Below the pieces are notes generated by a model that had not been told where the DNA came from, did not search any database, and saw only the letters and a program-made list of their open reading frames with translations. Below are positions 7,923 through 16,740 of a stretch of DNA of 54,971 nucleotides, piece after piece. The position numbers were made by a program, and so were the translations under genes. Numbering within the stretch: position 1 is the first letter of the stretch; each line of letters opens with the position of its first letter. The stretch comes from Candidatus Avimonas merdigallinarum (GTDB lineage Bacteria > Bacillota > Clostridia > Oscillospirales > Acutalibacteraceae), in assembly GCA_904377855.1 (NCBI GenBank), contig CAJFGS010000017.1, forward strand, positions 816 through 55,786. Direction: 5' to 3'.

Positions 7923-9052
7923 GGTTCTTCCCCTCCTTTGCCGCCGCGCCCCGGGCCGGGATCCCCCGGATCCGGATTCCCCGGAGGGTTCTGCGCGGCG
8001 CCGCCCGCCGGGCCGCCTTGCCCGGGAGGGGCGGGGGGACGGTATACGCTGAGGAAAATCGACAGGCCGACAACCACCGCCAGCAATCCCCCTATCAGCA
8101 CAACCGTCCAGACGGGGAGGCCGAAGAGAAGCCCGTCGCCATCCTCTTCTTCCGGGGCAGTGGTCGGGGCAGCCATCGGGGCAGTAGGGAGGGAGGGGGC
8201 GGTGGTCGTCGGAAGCTCCGCCCCTTCGGCCAGCGGATCCACGCCGGCGTACAGCATGGCGATCTGCTCGGCCGTCATCGCGAAATCATAAATCGCCATA
8301 TCGTCAATCATCCCGCGGAAGGTGGGCTCCCCCTCCCAGCGGCCCCCGCCGATCGTGAGCATGTTGTTACGCATTTCCTCCACGCCGAGGATGAGCATCT
8401 CCTCAAACCAGAGCCGCCCGTCGATATAAAGCCGGATGGCCTGCCCATCCATTACCAGCGCGACATGATGCCATTCGCTCAGCGGCAGGCCGTAGCTTCC
8501 TTCCCCTTCCACCACGGGGTTCCAGCATTTCAGGTTGGTCACTTCCCCGCCGGTCCCCTGGTAAAATTCCAGGTATACGCCGTCCAGGATCCGCCCCTGA
8601 TCGTCCTTCTGCTCGGCGTCGCGGGCGTGGGGCATCACCGTCAGCCACAGCTCGTCGCTGTGGGAAAGGGTGAACAGCCGCTGGGAATACAGCCCTTCGT
8701 CCGTCCCGTCGGCGCTCCCCTCCCAGTAATACCAGCCCGCGAAGGTCATGGTGTGCATCTGAAGCTGGTTGTACTCCAGTTCCAGCGTCTCGCCCTCCCC
8801 GTTCAGGGAGATGGCCTGGCCGGTATGCCCATTGTCGCTCCAGGTCATGTCGGCCGCCGTCTTCTCCTCCCCGTTGAGGTGATAATGCACATAGGGCGAA
8901 TCCTCCCCCAGTTCGCTGACCACCTGCAGCCGCCCCCCGGAAAACCCCTGCACCGCGCCGGCCTGGAAGCCGGCGCAGCACAGCAGAAACGCCGCGGCGA
9001 GGGAAGCGCCCCTCCGCAGCCAAAAGCCCCGTTTCCTCATGGTATCGTCCAT
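7919..9052 (-). CDS. LamG/concanavalin-like surface protein with membrane anchor
   Basis: A 377-aa surface protein. After a signal peptide (MRKRGFW... to about residue 36) comes a domain of about 220 aa with the hallmarks of LamG/concanavalin A-like jelly rolls: MTFAGWYYWEG, SEWHHVALVMDGQAIRLYIDG and the closing FRGMIDDMAIYDFAMTAEQI. Then follow a Thr/Pro-rich stalk (PTTTAPSLPTAPMAAPTTAP), one transmembrane helix and a Pro/Gly-rich tail of about 45 aa, an unusual cytoplasmic tail. The start at 9052 is chosen because AGGGAG lies 6 bases upstream; the ATG at 9040 has no good site. Such domains bind glycans or proteins; the ligand is unknown. Coupled to the next gene by an ATGA overlap. Confidence 0.85.
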   Translation of the reverse strand: MDDTMRKRGFWLRRGASLAAAFLLCCAGFQAGAVQGFSGGRLQVVSELGEDSPYVHYHLNGEEKTAADMTWSDNGHTGQAISLNGEGETLELEYNQLQMHTMTFAGWYYWEGSADGTDEGLYSQRLFTLSHSDELWLTVMPHARDAEQKDDQGRILDGVYLEFYQGTGGEVTNLKCWNPVVEGEGSYGLPLSEWHHVALVMDGQAIRLYIDGRLWFEEMLILGVEEMRNNMLTIGGGRWEGEPTFRGMIDDMAIYDFAMTAEQIAMLYAGVDPLAEGAELPTTTAPSLPTAPMAAPTTAPEEEDGDGLLFGLPVWTVVLIGGLLAVVVGLSIFLSVYRPPAPPGQGGPAGGAAQNPPGNPDPGDPGPGRGGKGGEEP

Positions 9053-9101
9053 GCCTTTCTCCCTGGATTGGCGGGCTTCCGCCCGCATGGGCGGCCCCGC
9101 C

Positions 9102-9299
9102 TTATTTTTTCTTTTTGGATAAAACGGTAAGGACGGCCAGGGCGATCACCAGCACCACCGCGACGCCCATGATGATAAACGGCATGGCCGACACACTTTC
9201 CCCGGTAGCCGGGGAAAGCCCCTGCGCCGACGCGCTCAGGCAGGCCGTCGCCGCCGTCGCCGACGCGAGCAGCAGACGTCCTATGATTTTCCTTTTCAT
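9102..9299 (-). CDS. 65-aa minimal sortase-type substrate
   Basis: A very short protein made of a signal peptide (MKRKIIGRLLLASATAATAC...) followed at once by a cell-wall sorting signal: motif SPATGE at residues 29-34, a hydrophobic helix (about 39-60) and a KKKK tail. This is the layout of sortase B-type or variant (S/N)PxTG substrates in clostridia. After both cleavages only a few residues would remain on the wall. The start at 9299 has AAAGGAGGG 7-8 bases upstream. It heads the operon with the LamG-like and membrane-anchored proteins. A second protein in this window (32113-33969) ends with the same PATGE motif, suggesting one sortase serves both. Confidence 0.75.
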   Translation of the reverse strand: MKRKIIGRLLLASATAATACLSASAQGLSPATGESVSAMPFIIMGVAVVLVIALAVLTVLSKKKK

Positions 9300-9559
9300 T
9301 GCACGTTTCCCTCCTTTCATTGGGCGGCGGCCCGGCAAAAACCGCCGCCCCCACGCGGGGCGTCCTTCCCCGCCGGCCCGTCCCTCCCTGCCCGGGGAAG
9401 GACCGCGCCATATGTCCAAAAGCTGGTATCAGTATACGCGGTTTTTGGGCGGATTTCAACCGTCCGGCACAAATCGGCCGAAAAAAGGCGGGGAGGACAG
9501 GCAAAAGGCAGGCGGCGGGCGGAAAAATCCGGGCGGCCCGCGGAAAATCGGGGAAGCCC

Positions 9560-9588
9560 TTGCGGATTTGGCGGAAAACCGATACAAT
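9560..9588 (+). promoter_or_regulatory. sigma-A type promoter for purB
   Basis: TTGCGG at 9560-9565, a 17-base spacer, then TACAAT at 9583-9588; the predicted start of transcription is about 50 bases before the purB ATG. The rest of the 345-base gap to the divergent surface operon (9300-9559) shows no gene. Confidence 0.7.
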
Positions 9589-9645
9589 AGGAATATATGC
9601 CGCCCCGAGGCGGAGAATTCGAAAATGAAGGAACGGTGGATATCC

Positions 9646-11076
9646 ATGCCCAGCACGTATGAAACGCCCTTTGCCTCCCGCTACGCCAGCCCGGAGATGC
9701 AGTACCTGTTCTCCCCGGACAACAAATTCCGCACCTGGCGGAAGCTGTGGATCGCCCTGGCCGAAACCGAGCAGGAACTTGGCCTGCCGATCACCGACGA
9801 GCAGATAGCCGAACTGAAGGCCCATGCCGACGACATCAACTACGACGTGGCGGCCGCCCGGGAAAAGGAGGTGCGGCACGACGTGATGGCCCACGTCTAC
9901 GCCTACGGCCAGCAGTGCCCGAAGGCCAAGGGGATTATCCATCTCGGCGCGACGAGCTGCTACGTCGGGGACAACACCGACCTTATCATTATGTACGACG
10001 CGCTGCGGCTGGTGCTGAAAAAGCTGGTCAGCGCCGTGGAGCTGCTGGCCAGCTTCGCCGAGGAGTACAAAGACCTCCCCACCCTCGCCTTCACCCACTT
10101 CCAGCCCGCCCAGCCCACCACGGTGGGCAAGCGCGCCACCCTGTGGACCCAGGAGTTCCTGATGGACATCGAAGAGGTGGAATACCGCCTTTCGAACGCC
10201 AAGCTGCTTGGCTCCAAGGGCACCACCGGCACCCAGGCCAGCTTCCTCGAGCTGTTCGAGGGGGATCACGCCAAATGCCGCGCGCTGGACCGGCGGATCG
10301 CGGAAAAGATGGGGTATGCGGACTGCTTCGCGGTTTCCGGCCAGACCTATCCCCGCAAGCTGGATTCGATGATCCTCTCCACCCTCTCCGGCATCGCGCA
10401 GAGCGCGGCGAAGTTTTCCAACGATATCCGGCTGCTCCAGCACCTCAAGGAGATCGAGGAGCCGTTTGAGAAGCACCAGATCGGTTCCTCCGCGATGGCG
10501 TACAAGCGCAACCCGATGCGCAGCGAGCGGATCGCCGCCCTGGCCCGGTACGTCATCGCCGATTCCCTCAACCCGGCGATGACCGCCTCCACCCAGTGGT
10601 TCGAACGCACGCTGGACGACTCGGCCAACAAGCGGATCAGCGTGGCCGAAGGCTTCCTGGCGGTGGACGCGATCCTCTCCCTGGTCATCAACGTGGTGGA
10701 CGGGCTGGTGGTCAACACCGCCGTCATCGACCGCGACCTGCGGCGGGAACTGCCCTTCATGGCGACCGAGAACATCATGATGGACTGCGTTAAGCGGGGG
10801 GGCGACCGGCAGGAGCTGCACGAGCGGATCCGCACCCATTCCATGGAAGCCGCCCGCCGCGTCAAGCAGGGGGACGGCGTGAACGACCTGCTCGAGCGGA
10901 TCGCGGGCGACCCGGCCTTCGGCGTCACCCTGGCCGAACTGGAGAGCGTGCTCGAGCCGTCCCGCTACGTCGGCCGCGCGCCCGAGCAGACCGCCGAATT
11001 CCTGGCGGAGCAGGTGGCCCCGGTGCTGGCCCGCCACGCGGATATGCGGGGCGTGAAGGTGGAAATCAACGTCTAA
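9646..11076 (+). CDS. purB: adenylosuccinate lyase
   Basis: Cleaves SAICAR to AICAR and adenylosuccinate to AMP, releasing fumarate, in de novo purine synthesis. The 476-aa product matches the clostridial/eukaryote-like PurB length and shows HLGATSCYVGDNTDL, TLAFTHFQPAQPTTVGKR and the fumarase/aspartase superfamily signature SSAMAYKRNPMRSE carrying the catalytic serine loop. I prefer the ATG at 9646 (GGTGG 6 bases upstream, family-like start MPSTYETPFASRY); an in-frame ATG at 9625 with GGAG upstream is possible and would add seven residues. Own promoter at 9560 and strong terminator at 11086. It stands beside purA and guaA, which use or make related nucleotides. Confidence 0.97.
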   Translation: MPSTYETPFASRYASPEMQYLFSPDNKFRTWRKLWIALAETEQELGLPITDEQIAELKAHADDINYDVAAAREKEVRHDVMAHVYAYGQQCPKAKGIIHLGATSCYVGDNTDLIIMYDALRLVLKKLVSAVELLASFAEEYKDLPTLAFTHFQPAQPTTVGKRATLWTQEFLMDIEEVEYRLSNAKLLGSKGTTGTQASFLELFEGDHAKCRALDRRIAEKMGYADCFAVSGQTYPRKLDSMILSTLSGIAQSAAKFSNDIRLLQHLKEIEEPFEKHQIGSSAMAYKRNPMRSERIAALARYVIADSLNPAMTASTQWFERTLDDSANKRISVAEGFLAVDAILSLVINVVDGLVVNTAVIDRDLRRELPFMATENIMMDCVKRGGDRQELHERIRTHSMEAARRVKQGDGVNDLLERIAGDPAFGVTLAELESVLEPSRYVGRAPEQTAEFLAEQVAPVLARHADMRGVKVEINV

Positions 11077-11085
11077 CCGGCCCTT

Positions 11086-11128
11086 CGCCGCCGGACGGGG
11101 CCCGCGCCCTGCCCGGCGGCGTTCTTTT
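11086..11128 (+). terminator. intrinsic terminator after purB
   Basis: Arms CGCCGCCGG (11086-11094) and CCGGCGGCG (11113-11121) pair perfectly over 9 bp, followed by TTCTTTT. Lies 10 bases after the purB stop and before the LysR gene. Confidence 0.85.
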
Positions 11129-11149
11129 ACGGCGGAAAGGAGGCCCCCT

Positions 11150-12130
11150 GTGAGCAGCAGCCATATCAGCCTCGATTTGTATCACGTTTTCTGCGCCGTC
11201 GCCCGCTGCCGGAGCGTCACCCTGGCGGCGGAGGAACTCTACCTCTCCCAGCCGGCGGTGAGCCGGAGCATCCGGCAGCTGGAGCAGGCGCTGGACTGCC
11301 GGCTCTTCCTGCGGACCCCCAAGGGGGTGGCCCTCACCAGCGAGGGGGAGGCGCTGTACGAGTATGCGTCCGCCGGGATTGCGCAGCTCCGGCTGGGGGA
11401 ACGGAAGCTGCGGGAGCTGCGCAACCTCGAAGCCGGGGAAATCCGGGTGGGGGCCAGCGACATGACCCTGCGCTTTTTCCTCCTTCCCCATCTGGAGCGG
11501 TTCCACCTCCTCTATCCGGGGATCAAAATCAGCGTGACCAACGGCCCCACCCCCGAAACCCTCCGCGCCCTGGAGCAGCGGACCATCGACTTCGGGGTGG
11601 TCAGCCGGCCGGCGGCCGACGGGGACGGGGATGGAGACGGGAGCGCCGGCGGGGGGTTCGGCCGGGACGCCGACGGGCGCTTCACCTTCACCCCCGTCGG
11701 GCAGGTGCAGGACATCGTGATCGCCGGCCCCCGCTTCGCCAGCCTGTCGCGGCGCACCCTCCCCCTGCGGGAGCTCGCCTCCCTCCCCCTGATTTTCCTG
11801 GAGAAGAATACCAGCACCCGCCGGTACCTGGACGGCTTTTTTGCGGGGGCCGGCCTCCATCTCCAGCCGGAATTCGAACTGGCCACCAGCGATCTCATCG
11901 TCCGCTTCGTGCAGCGGAACCTCGGCGTGGGCTGCGTGGTCGGGGATTTTGCGAAGGAGGCGCTCGAAAACGGGACGGTCCTCCGGCTGATGCTGGACGT
12001 GCCGATCCCGCCCCGCCGCCTCTGCGTGGTGCAGAGCGGCCGCCCGGTGTCGAAGGCGGCCGGACGGCTGCTGGAACTGATTTTCGGGGCCGGAGCCGCC
12101 CCGCTCCCCCCGGATCTGGGCGCCCACTGA
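11150..12130 (+). CDS. LysR-family transcriptional regulator
   Basis: A 326-aa LysR-type regulator. The N-terminal winged HTH is clear (LYHVFCAVARCRSVTLAAEE, LSQPAVSRSIRQLEQAL, LFLRTPKGVALTSEGEALYEY, about residues 7-68), followed by a periplasmic-binding-like effector domain (GEIRVGASDMTLRFFLLP to about 300). The GTG start at 11150 has AAAGGAGG 7-8 bases before it. The effector domain carries a Gly/Asp-rich insertion after about residue 158 (ADGDGDGDGSAGGG) encoded by a GACGGGGA-like slippage-prone run, between the two lobes. The CysB/CbbR-like lobe suggests a small anionic ligand, unknown. It lies between purB and purA on the same strand; control of those genes is possible but not shown. 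Confidence 0.92.
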   Translation: MSSSHISLDLYHVFCAVARCRSVTLAAEELYLSQPAVSRSIRQLEQALDCRLFLRTPKGVALTSEGEALYEYASAGIAQLRLGERKLRELRNLEAGEIRVGASDMTLRFFLLPHLERFHLLYPGIKISVTNGPTPETLRALEQRTIDFGVVSRPAADGDGDGDGSAGGGFGRDADGRFTFTPVGQVQDIVIAGPRFASLSRRTLPLRELASLPLIFLEKNTSTRRYLDGFFAGAGLHLQPEFELATSDLIVRFVQRNLGVGCVVGDFAKEALENGTVLRLMLDVPIPPRRLCVVQSGRPVSKAAGRLLELIFGAGAAPLPPDLGAH

Positions 12131-12168
12131 TATAACAAAAAATTATGAAGATTATGCGCAATATGTAT

Positions 12169-12197
12169 TTTACTTATGCCTTTCTTTGTGGTACACT
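12169..12197 (+). promoter_or_regulatory. promoter for purA
   Basis: TTTACT (12169-12174), 17-base spacer, TACACT (12192-12197), in the AT-rich start of the gap after the LysR gene. It would give a 5' leader of about 145 bases before the purA ATG. Confidence 0.6.
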
Positions 12198-12199
12198 AG

Positions 12200-12318
12200 C
12201 AGGCGGCTGGGAAACGCGCCAAGGCGCGGGGCTCCGGCCGCCTGTTTGGCTTCCGGGCGGGAACGCCCGGGGAACCGGGCCGGCGGGCGTTCATCCCCTG
12301 CCCCTGCCGGGGCATGTA
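12200..12318 (+). other. structured GC-rich 5' leader of purA
   Basis: Between the predicted promoter and purA are nested or serial hairpins: CAGGCGGC (about 12201) with GCCGCCTG (about 12238) enclosing GCGCC/GGCGC, then CCGGGCG/CGCCCGG, then GCCCC/GGGGC. No T-run follows, so it is not a simple terminator. It matches no riboswitch consensus I can recall. Confidence 0.5.
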
Positions 12319-12352
12319 CCGCAGTATGCGTGAGAAAGGAATGGTTATCCCC

Positions 12353-13624
12353 ATGGTCAGAGCGATCGTAGGCGCCAACTGGGGCGACGAAGGCAAAGGG
12401 AAAATCACCGACGTCCTCGCCGCGGAATCGGACGTTGTCATCCGCTTTCAGGGCGGCAGCAACGCCGGCCACACCATCATCAACAATTACGGGAAATTTG
12501 CCCTGCATCAGCTTCCCTCCGGCGTGTTCTACCCCCACATCACCAATATTATCGGCAACGGGGTGGCGCTGGACATCCAGAAATTTTTAAACGAAACGGC
12601 GGCCCTCCGGGAAAAGGGGATCAACCCCCGGCTGCTGGTTTCCGACCGCACCCAGGTGGTGATGCCCTACCACGTGCTGTTCGACCAGTACGAGGAGGAG
12701 CGGCTGGGGGGCAAATCCTTCGGCTCCACCAAATCGGGCATCGCGCCCTTCTACTCCGATAAATACGCCAAAATCGGCTTTGAGCTGTGCGAACTGTTCG
12801 ACGAGGAATATTTTTACGAAAAGCTCAAGGGCGTGCTGGAGGTCAAAAACGTCCTGCTCGAGCAGCTTTATCACAAGCCCGCCCTCGCCGTGGACGAGGT
12901 GTTCTCCCAGATGATCCGCCTGCGGGACGCGATCCGCCCCTACGTCGGGGATACCTTCCGCTTCCTGCAGGACGCGCGCAGGGACGGGAAGAACATCCTG
13001 CTGGAAGGGCAGCTCGGCGCGCTGAAGGATCCGGACTACGGCATCTACCCGATGGTCACCTCCTCCTCCACCCTCGCCGGCTATGGGGCGATCGGCGCGG
13101 GCCTGCCCCCGTATGCGATCGAGGATATTATCGTGGTGGTCAAGGCCTACTCCAGCGCGGTGGGCGCGGGCGCCTTCGTCAGCGAGATTTTCGGCGACGC
13201 GGCCCAGGAGATGCGGGTGCGGGGCGGCGACGCCGGCGAATTCGGCGCGACCACCGGCCGGCCCCGCCGCATGGGATGGCTCGACTGCGTGGCCTCCCGC
13301 TACGGGGTGCAGGTGCAGGGCGCGACCCAGGCGGTGCTGACCGTGGTGGACGCGCTGGGCTATCTAGACGAAATCCCGGTCTGCGTCGGCTATGAGGTGG
13401 ACGGCAAGGTGCTGCGCGACTTCCCGACCACCCCGACGCTGGAAAAATGCAAGCCGGTGCTGGAAGTCCTGCCCGGCTGGAAATGCGACGTGCGGGGGAT
13501 CACCCGGTACGAGGATCTGCCGGAAAACTGCCGGAAATACATCGAGTTTATCGAAAAGGAACTGACGGTGCCGATCACCATGGTTTCCAACGGCCCCGGC
13601 CGGGAGGAAATCATCGTCCGGTAA
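12353..13624 (+). CDS. purA: adenylosuccinate synthetase
   Basis: GTP-dependent ligation of IMP and aspartate to adenylosuccinate, the substrate of PurB. The 423-aa product begins MVRAIVGANWGDEGKGK with the GTP-binding P-loop-like GDEGKGK, then QGGSNAGHTI, GSTKSGIAPFYSDK and the C-terminal TTGRPRRMGWLDC and GPGREEIIV. The ATG at 12353 matches the family start; AAGGA lies 12 bases upstream. An ATG at 12341 sits directly on that AAGGA and is unlikely. It has a promoter and a structured leader of its own and ends in a strong terminator, so it is monocistronic. Confidence 0.97.
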   Translation: MVRAIVGANWGDEGKGKITDVLAAESDVVIRFQGGSNAGHTIINNYGKFALHQLPSGVFYPHITNIIGNGVALDIQKFLNETAALREKGINPRLLVSDRTQVVMPYHVLFDQYEEERLGGKSFGSTKSGIAPFYSDKYAKIGFELCELFDEEYFYEKLKGVLEVKNVLLEQLYHKPALAVDEVFSQMIRLRDAIRPYVGDTFRFLQDARRDGKNILLEGQLGALKDPDYGIYPMVTSSSTLAGYGAIGAGLPPYAIEDIIVVVKAYSSAVGAGAFVSEIFGDAAQEMRVRGGDAGEFGATTGRPRRMGWLDCVASRYGVQVQGATQAVLTVVDALGYLDEIPVCVGYEVDGKVLRDFPTTPTLEKCKPVLEVLPGWKCDVRGITRYEDLPENCRKYIEFIEKELTVPITMVSNGPGREEIIVR

Positions 13625-13642
13625 CCGGCCGGGAGGAATCCA

Positions 13643-13692
13643 GGGGAAAGCGCACAGCCCTTTGGGCAGGTGCGCTTCCCCTTTTCTTTTTT
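13643..13692 (+). terminator. intrinsic terminator after purA
   Basis: GGGGAAAGCGCAC (13643-13655) pairs with GTGCGCTTCCCC (13670-13681), followed by TTTTCTTTTTT. Textbook terminator between purA and the guaA promoter. Confidence 0.93.
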
Positions 13693-13697
13693 GCCCC

Positions 13698-13726
13698 TTG
13701 TTTTTTTGCGGGAAGTTCTCTATACT
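13698..13726 (+). promoter_or_regulatory. promoter for guaA
   Basis: TTGTTT at 13698-13703, 17-base spacer, TATACT at 13721-13726, about 58 bases before the guaA ATG. Confidence 0.6.
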
Positions 13727-13783
13727 TTTATCATACGGAAAACAGCCAGGCTTGGCAATGCACAGGAAAGGCAGGAAGCATCC

Positions 13784-15313
13784 ATGAATAACGAAACCGT
13801 TCTGGTGCTGGACTTCGGCGGCCAGTACAACCAGCTGATCGCCCGCCGCGTCCGGGAGGCCGGGGTTTATTCGGTGGTCAAATCGTACAAGACCCCGCTG
13901 GCGGAAATCCAGGAGGCCGGATACAAGGGCATCATCTTCACCGGCGGCCCCAACAGCGTTTACGACGAGGCCTCCCCCCATTATCCCAAGGAGATCCTTT
14001 CCCTCGGCGTCCCGGTGCTGGGCATCTGCTACGGCGCGCAGCTCATGGCCTGGATGCTGGGCGGGCAGGTGGTCAGCGCCGAGCGGGAATACGGCAGCAC
14101 CACCGCCTCGGTGGACGCGGGCAGCGCCCTGTTCCGCGGCCTGGATGCCGAGCAGCAGTGCTGGATGAGCCATACCGACTGCATCGCCGCCCCGCCGGAG
14201 GGGTTCCGGATCACCGCCGCCACCCCCCACTGCCCCTGCGCCGCGATGGAAAACGAAGAGAAAAAGCTGTACGCCGTCCAGTTCCACCCGGAGGTCAACC
14301 ACACCACCCGCGGGGCGGAAATGCTGCGGCATTTCCTGTTCGACGTGTGCGGCTGCAAGGGCGACTGGCAGATGTCCTCCTTTGTGGAGGATTCCGTCGC
14401 CAAAATCCGGGAACAGATCGGCTCCAGGCGGGTGCTCTGCGCCCTGTCGGGCGGGGTGGATTCCTCGGTGGCGGCGGTCATGGTGGCCAAGGCGGTCGGT
14501 CGCCAGCTCACCTGCATCTTTGTGGATCACGGCCTGCTCCGCAAGGACGAAGGGGACATGGTGGAGAAGATGTTCACCGAAAATTACGACATCCACTTTA
14601 TCCGGGTCAACGCGCAGGACCGTTTCCTTGGCAAGCTGGCCGGGGTGTCCGACCCGGAGGCCAAGCGGAAGATCATCGGCGAGGAATTCATCCGGGTGTT
14701 CGAGGACGAGGCCAACAAGCTGGGGGAAATCGATTATCTCGTGCAGGGGACGATCTACCCCGACGTAATTGAGAGCGGCAGCGACAAGGCGGCGGTCATC
14801 AAAAGCCATCACAACGTCGGCGGCCTGCCGGAGCGCATGAACCTCAGGCTGTGCGAGCCGCTGCGCGACCTGTTCAAGGACGAGGTCCGCCGCGCCGGGC
14901 TGGAACTCGGCCTTCCCTACGACATGGTATGGCGGCAGCCCTTCCCCGGCCCCGGCCTGGCGGTGCGCTGCATTGGCGCCGTCACCCGCGAGCGGCTGGA
15001 CATCCTGCGGGAGGCCGACGCGATTTTCCGGGAGGAAGTCGCCAAAGCCGGCCTGGAACGGGATATCAGCCAGTATTTCGCCGTGATTACGGACATGCGT
15101 TCGGTAGGGGTGATGGGGGACAGCCGCACCTACGATTACACCATCGCCCTGCGCGCCGTCACCACCACCGACTTCATGACCGCCGACTGGGCGCGGATCC
15201 CGCTGGATATCCTGGCGGCCGTCTCCAACCGGATCGTCAATGAGGTCCAAGGCGTCAACCGGGTTGTATACGACATCACGAGCAAGCCCCCCGCAACCAT
15301 CGAGTGGGAATGA
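13784..15313 (+). CDS. guaA: GMP synthase (glutamine-hydrolysing)
   Basis: Aminates XMP to GMP with glutamine and ATP. The 509-aa protein has the class I amidotransferase domain ([28 protein letters not shown] with nucleophile C82, QFHPEVNHT), the ATP pyrophosphatase P-loop [13 protein letters not shown], and the C-terminal dimerisation domain ending in the canonical [10 protein letters not shown]. The ATG at 13784 has AGGAAG upstream. The complete C-terminus matters because the guaA 3' end is a recurrent integration site for genomic islands and here an integrase gene lies 105 bases downstream, pointing towards guaA. Confidence 0.98.
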   Translation: MNNETVLVLDFGGQYNQLIARRVREAGVYSVVKSYKTPLAEIQEAGYKGIIFTGGPNSVYDEASPHYPKEILSLGVPVLGICYGAQLMAWMLGGQVVSAEREYGSTTASVDAGSALFRGLDAEQQCWMSHTDCIAAPPEGFRITAATPHCPCAAMENEEKKLYAVQFHPEVNHTTRGAEMLRHFLFDVCGCKGDWQMSSFVEDSVAKIREQIGSRRVLCALSGGVDSSVAAVMVAKAVGRQLTCIFVDHGLLRKDEGDMVEKMFTENYDIHFIRVNAQDRFLGKLAGVSDPEAKRKIIGEEFIRVFEDEANKLGEIDYLVQGTIYPDVIESGSDKAAVIKSHHNVGGLPERMNLRLCEPLRDLFKDEVRRAGLELGLPYDMVWRQPFPGPGLAVRCIGAVTRERLDILREADAIFREEVAKAGLERDISQYFAVITDMRSVGVMGDSRTYDYTIALRAVTTTDFMTADWARIPLDILAAVSNRIVNEVQGVNRVVYDITSKPPATIEWE

Positions 15314-15322
15314 GAATGAACT

Positions 15323-15367
15323 CCCCGGAAACCCGCATAAATGCTGGGTTTTTGGGGCTTCTTTTTG
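15323..15367 (+). terminator. terminator after guaA
   Basis: CCCC..AAACCCGCAT pairs with ATGC.GGGTTT..GGGG around a small AA loop, followed by CTTCTTTTT. It lies between the guaA stop and the convergent integrase gene. Confidence 0.75.
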
Positions 15368-15418
15368 CCTCGGGGTACACGAAAGGTACACGAGGGCATT
15401 TCAGCCGTCTCTCATATC

Positions 15419-16477
15419 TCACGCGCAGAGCCGATCCAAGCGCCCTGCGACCTCTTCATCCTTCTTGGGATACAGATGGCCGTAGATTTCCAATGTGGTC
15501 TCCACATCTTCGTGCCCAAGCCGTTCGCTGACAAGCAAAATGTTCGTACCAAGCTCGATCAGCAGACTGGCGTGGCTGTGACGAACATCATGAATCCGTA
15601 TCTTTTTGACGCCGCTTTGTTCGCTGATGCGTTTCATCTCGTGATACAAGAAGCCTTTGGTGACGTCAAACAGCCGATCTCCGTCCTCATAATCCACCAG
15701 CCGGGATGCATAGTCTTTTACCATATCGCATACACGTTCCGGAATCCCAATGGTACGGTTGCTCTTGGGGGTTTTCGGTTCAAGGATCAAATCCTCTTTA
15801 TCCAGTCTGGCATAGTTCTTGTCGATTGTAACTGTCCGTGCCGCAAAGTCGAAATCCCGTAAGGAGAGAGCCAGCAGCTCGCCGGAGCGTATGCCGCTCC
15901 AGTACAGCAGATTGAAAACGGTTTTGGTAATCACCTTATTGCCGATGGCTTCGTCGAATGCTCGGAATTCATCGAGGGTCCAAAAATTCATCTTATCCGC
16001 TTTCTTTTTCCCCATGGAACCGCATTTTCTTGCTGGATTTTCCTTTAAGCCGTAGAAATTGCAGGCGTAATTGAAGGCGGCAGATAACTGGTTGTGTATG
16101 GACTTCAGATAAGTCGGTTTATATTTTCCCGATGACAACATTTTGGTCTGCCATTGTCTGACGGTGGTGGCCGTAATTTCATTCAGTTTTAACTCGCCGA
16201 AGTACGGCAGGATGTGCTGCTTGAAAATATTGACCTTGCCCGGATATGTTGTCACTTTGATTCTGGCCTTGCAGTCTTCCAGATACAGATCCACAAACAG
16301 CCGAAACTTCATGTCGCAGGATGCTTGGGATTTGCTCAGGAAGTCAAGTTCAAACTCCTTCGCCTCTTTCTGAAGCCGGAAGCCCTTTTTCTTTTTCTGC
16401 CGCCGTGTGCCCGTCCAATCCGTATATACGAATTTACAGTACCACAGCCCGGTTTTTTCGTCTTTGTAGGTCGGCAC
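15419..16477 (-). CDS. int: tyrosine-type site-specific integrase
   Basis: A 352-aa phage/ICE-type tyrosine recombinase that would integrate and excise the surrounding element. An N-terminal arm-binding region (YCKFVYTDWTGTRRQKKKKG, about 12-31), a SAM-like core-binding domain (about 55-150) and a catalytic domain are all present. The catalytic residues are visible: R197 (GIRSGE), H296 and R299 (HDVRHSH), H322 (LGHEDVETT) and the nucleophile Y332 (EIYGH). The start is GTG at 16477 with AGAGGTGA upstream. Its 3' end faces the guaA 3' end, the usual arrangement for elements inserted there. It appears intact. Confidence 0.95.
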   Translation of the reverse strand: MPTYKDEKTGLWYCKFVYTDWTGTRRQKKKKGFRLQKEAKEFELDFLSKSQASCDMKFRLFVDLYLEDCKARIKVTTYPGKVNIFKQHILPYFGELKLNEITATTVRQWQTKMLSSGKYKPTYLKSIHNQLSAAFNYACNFYGLKENPARKCGSMGKKKADKMNFWTLDEFRAFDEAIGNKVITKTVFNLLYWSGIRSGELLALSLRDFDFAARTVTIDKNYARLDKEDLILEPKTPKSNRTIGIPERVCDMVKDYASRLVDYEDGDRLFDVTKGFLYHEMKRISEQSGVKKIRIHDVRHSHASLLIELGTNILLVSERLGHEDVETTLEIYGHLYPKKDEEVAGRLDRLCA

Positions 16478-16533
16478 GGTCTTTCACCTCTTTTCTTTGA
16501 AAGGATGGCCGTGACGATCTTTCGTCTCCGAGA

Positions 16534-16740
16534 TTACAGATATGTATTTTCATAGAAATATCTGGCGGACACTTTGCCCGCCACAGTGATCTTTCCGGCC
16601 TTTTCCAGTTCCGCATTTAACCTGTGAATAATGCGGTAGGCCGTACTTCTGGATACATCCAAAATTTCGGCGACTTCCGTTGCCGTCAGGAATTTTTTTC
16701 GCGCAGGCGAAAAGGCTGCCGTTTGATTGCAATCCGCCAT
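16534..16740 (-). CDS. excisionase-like HTH protein
   Basis: A 68-aa protein with a winged-helix/MerR-like DNA-binding motif, FLTATEVAEILDVSRSTAYRIIHRL, typical of small excisionases and directionality factors encoded just upstream of an integrase. The ATG at 16740 follows a perfect AAAGGAGGT by 6 bases. The 56-base gap to int suggests co-transcription; a minus-strand TATAAT (ATTATA on plus, 16797-16802) lies upstream. It could alternatively be a transcriptional regulator of int. Confidence 0.8.
   Translation of the reverse strand: MADCNQTAAFSPARKKFLTATEVAEILDVSRSTAYRIIHRLNAELEKAGKITVAGKVSARYFYENTYL

Noticed and set aside
9037..11037. 666-codon open frame opposite purB
   Set aside because: Shadow of purB in GC-rich DNA; the purB product matches its family over its full length.
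11620..11660. DxDxDG-like run in the LysR protein as a calcium-binding loop
   Set aside because: It is a simple-sequence Asp/Gly repeat without flanking EF-hand or dockerin helices.
13364..15391. 675-codon open frame on the minus strand opposite purA/guaA
   Set aside because: It is antisense to well-supported genes in high-GC DNA, has no family features and no ribosome binding site.
15314..15418. tRNA or small RNA gene as the attachment site at the element's left end
   Set aside because: Only a terminator hairpin is present; the guaA end itself is the likely target.
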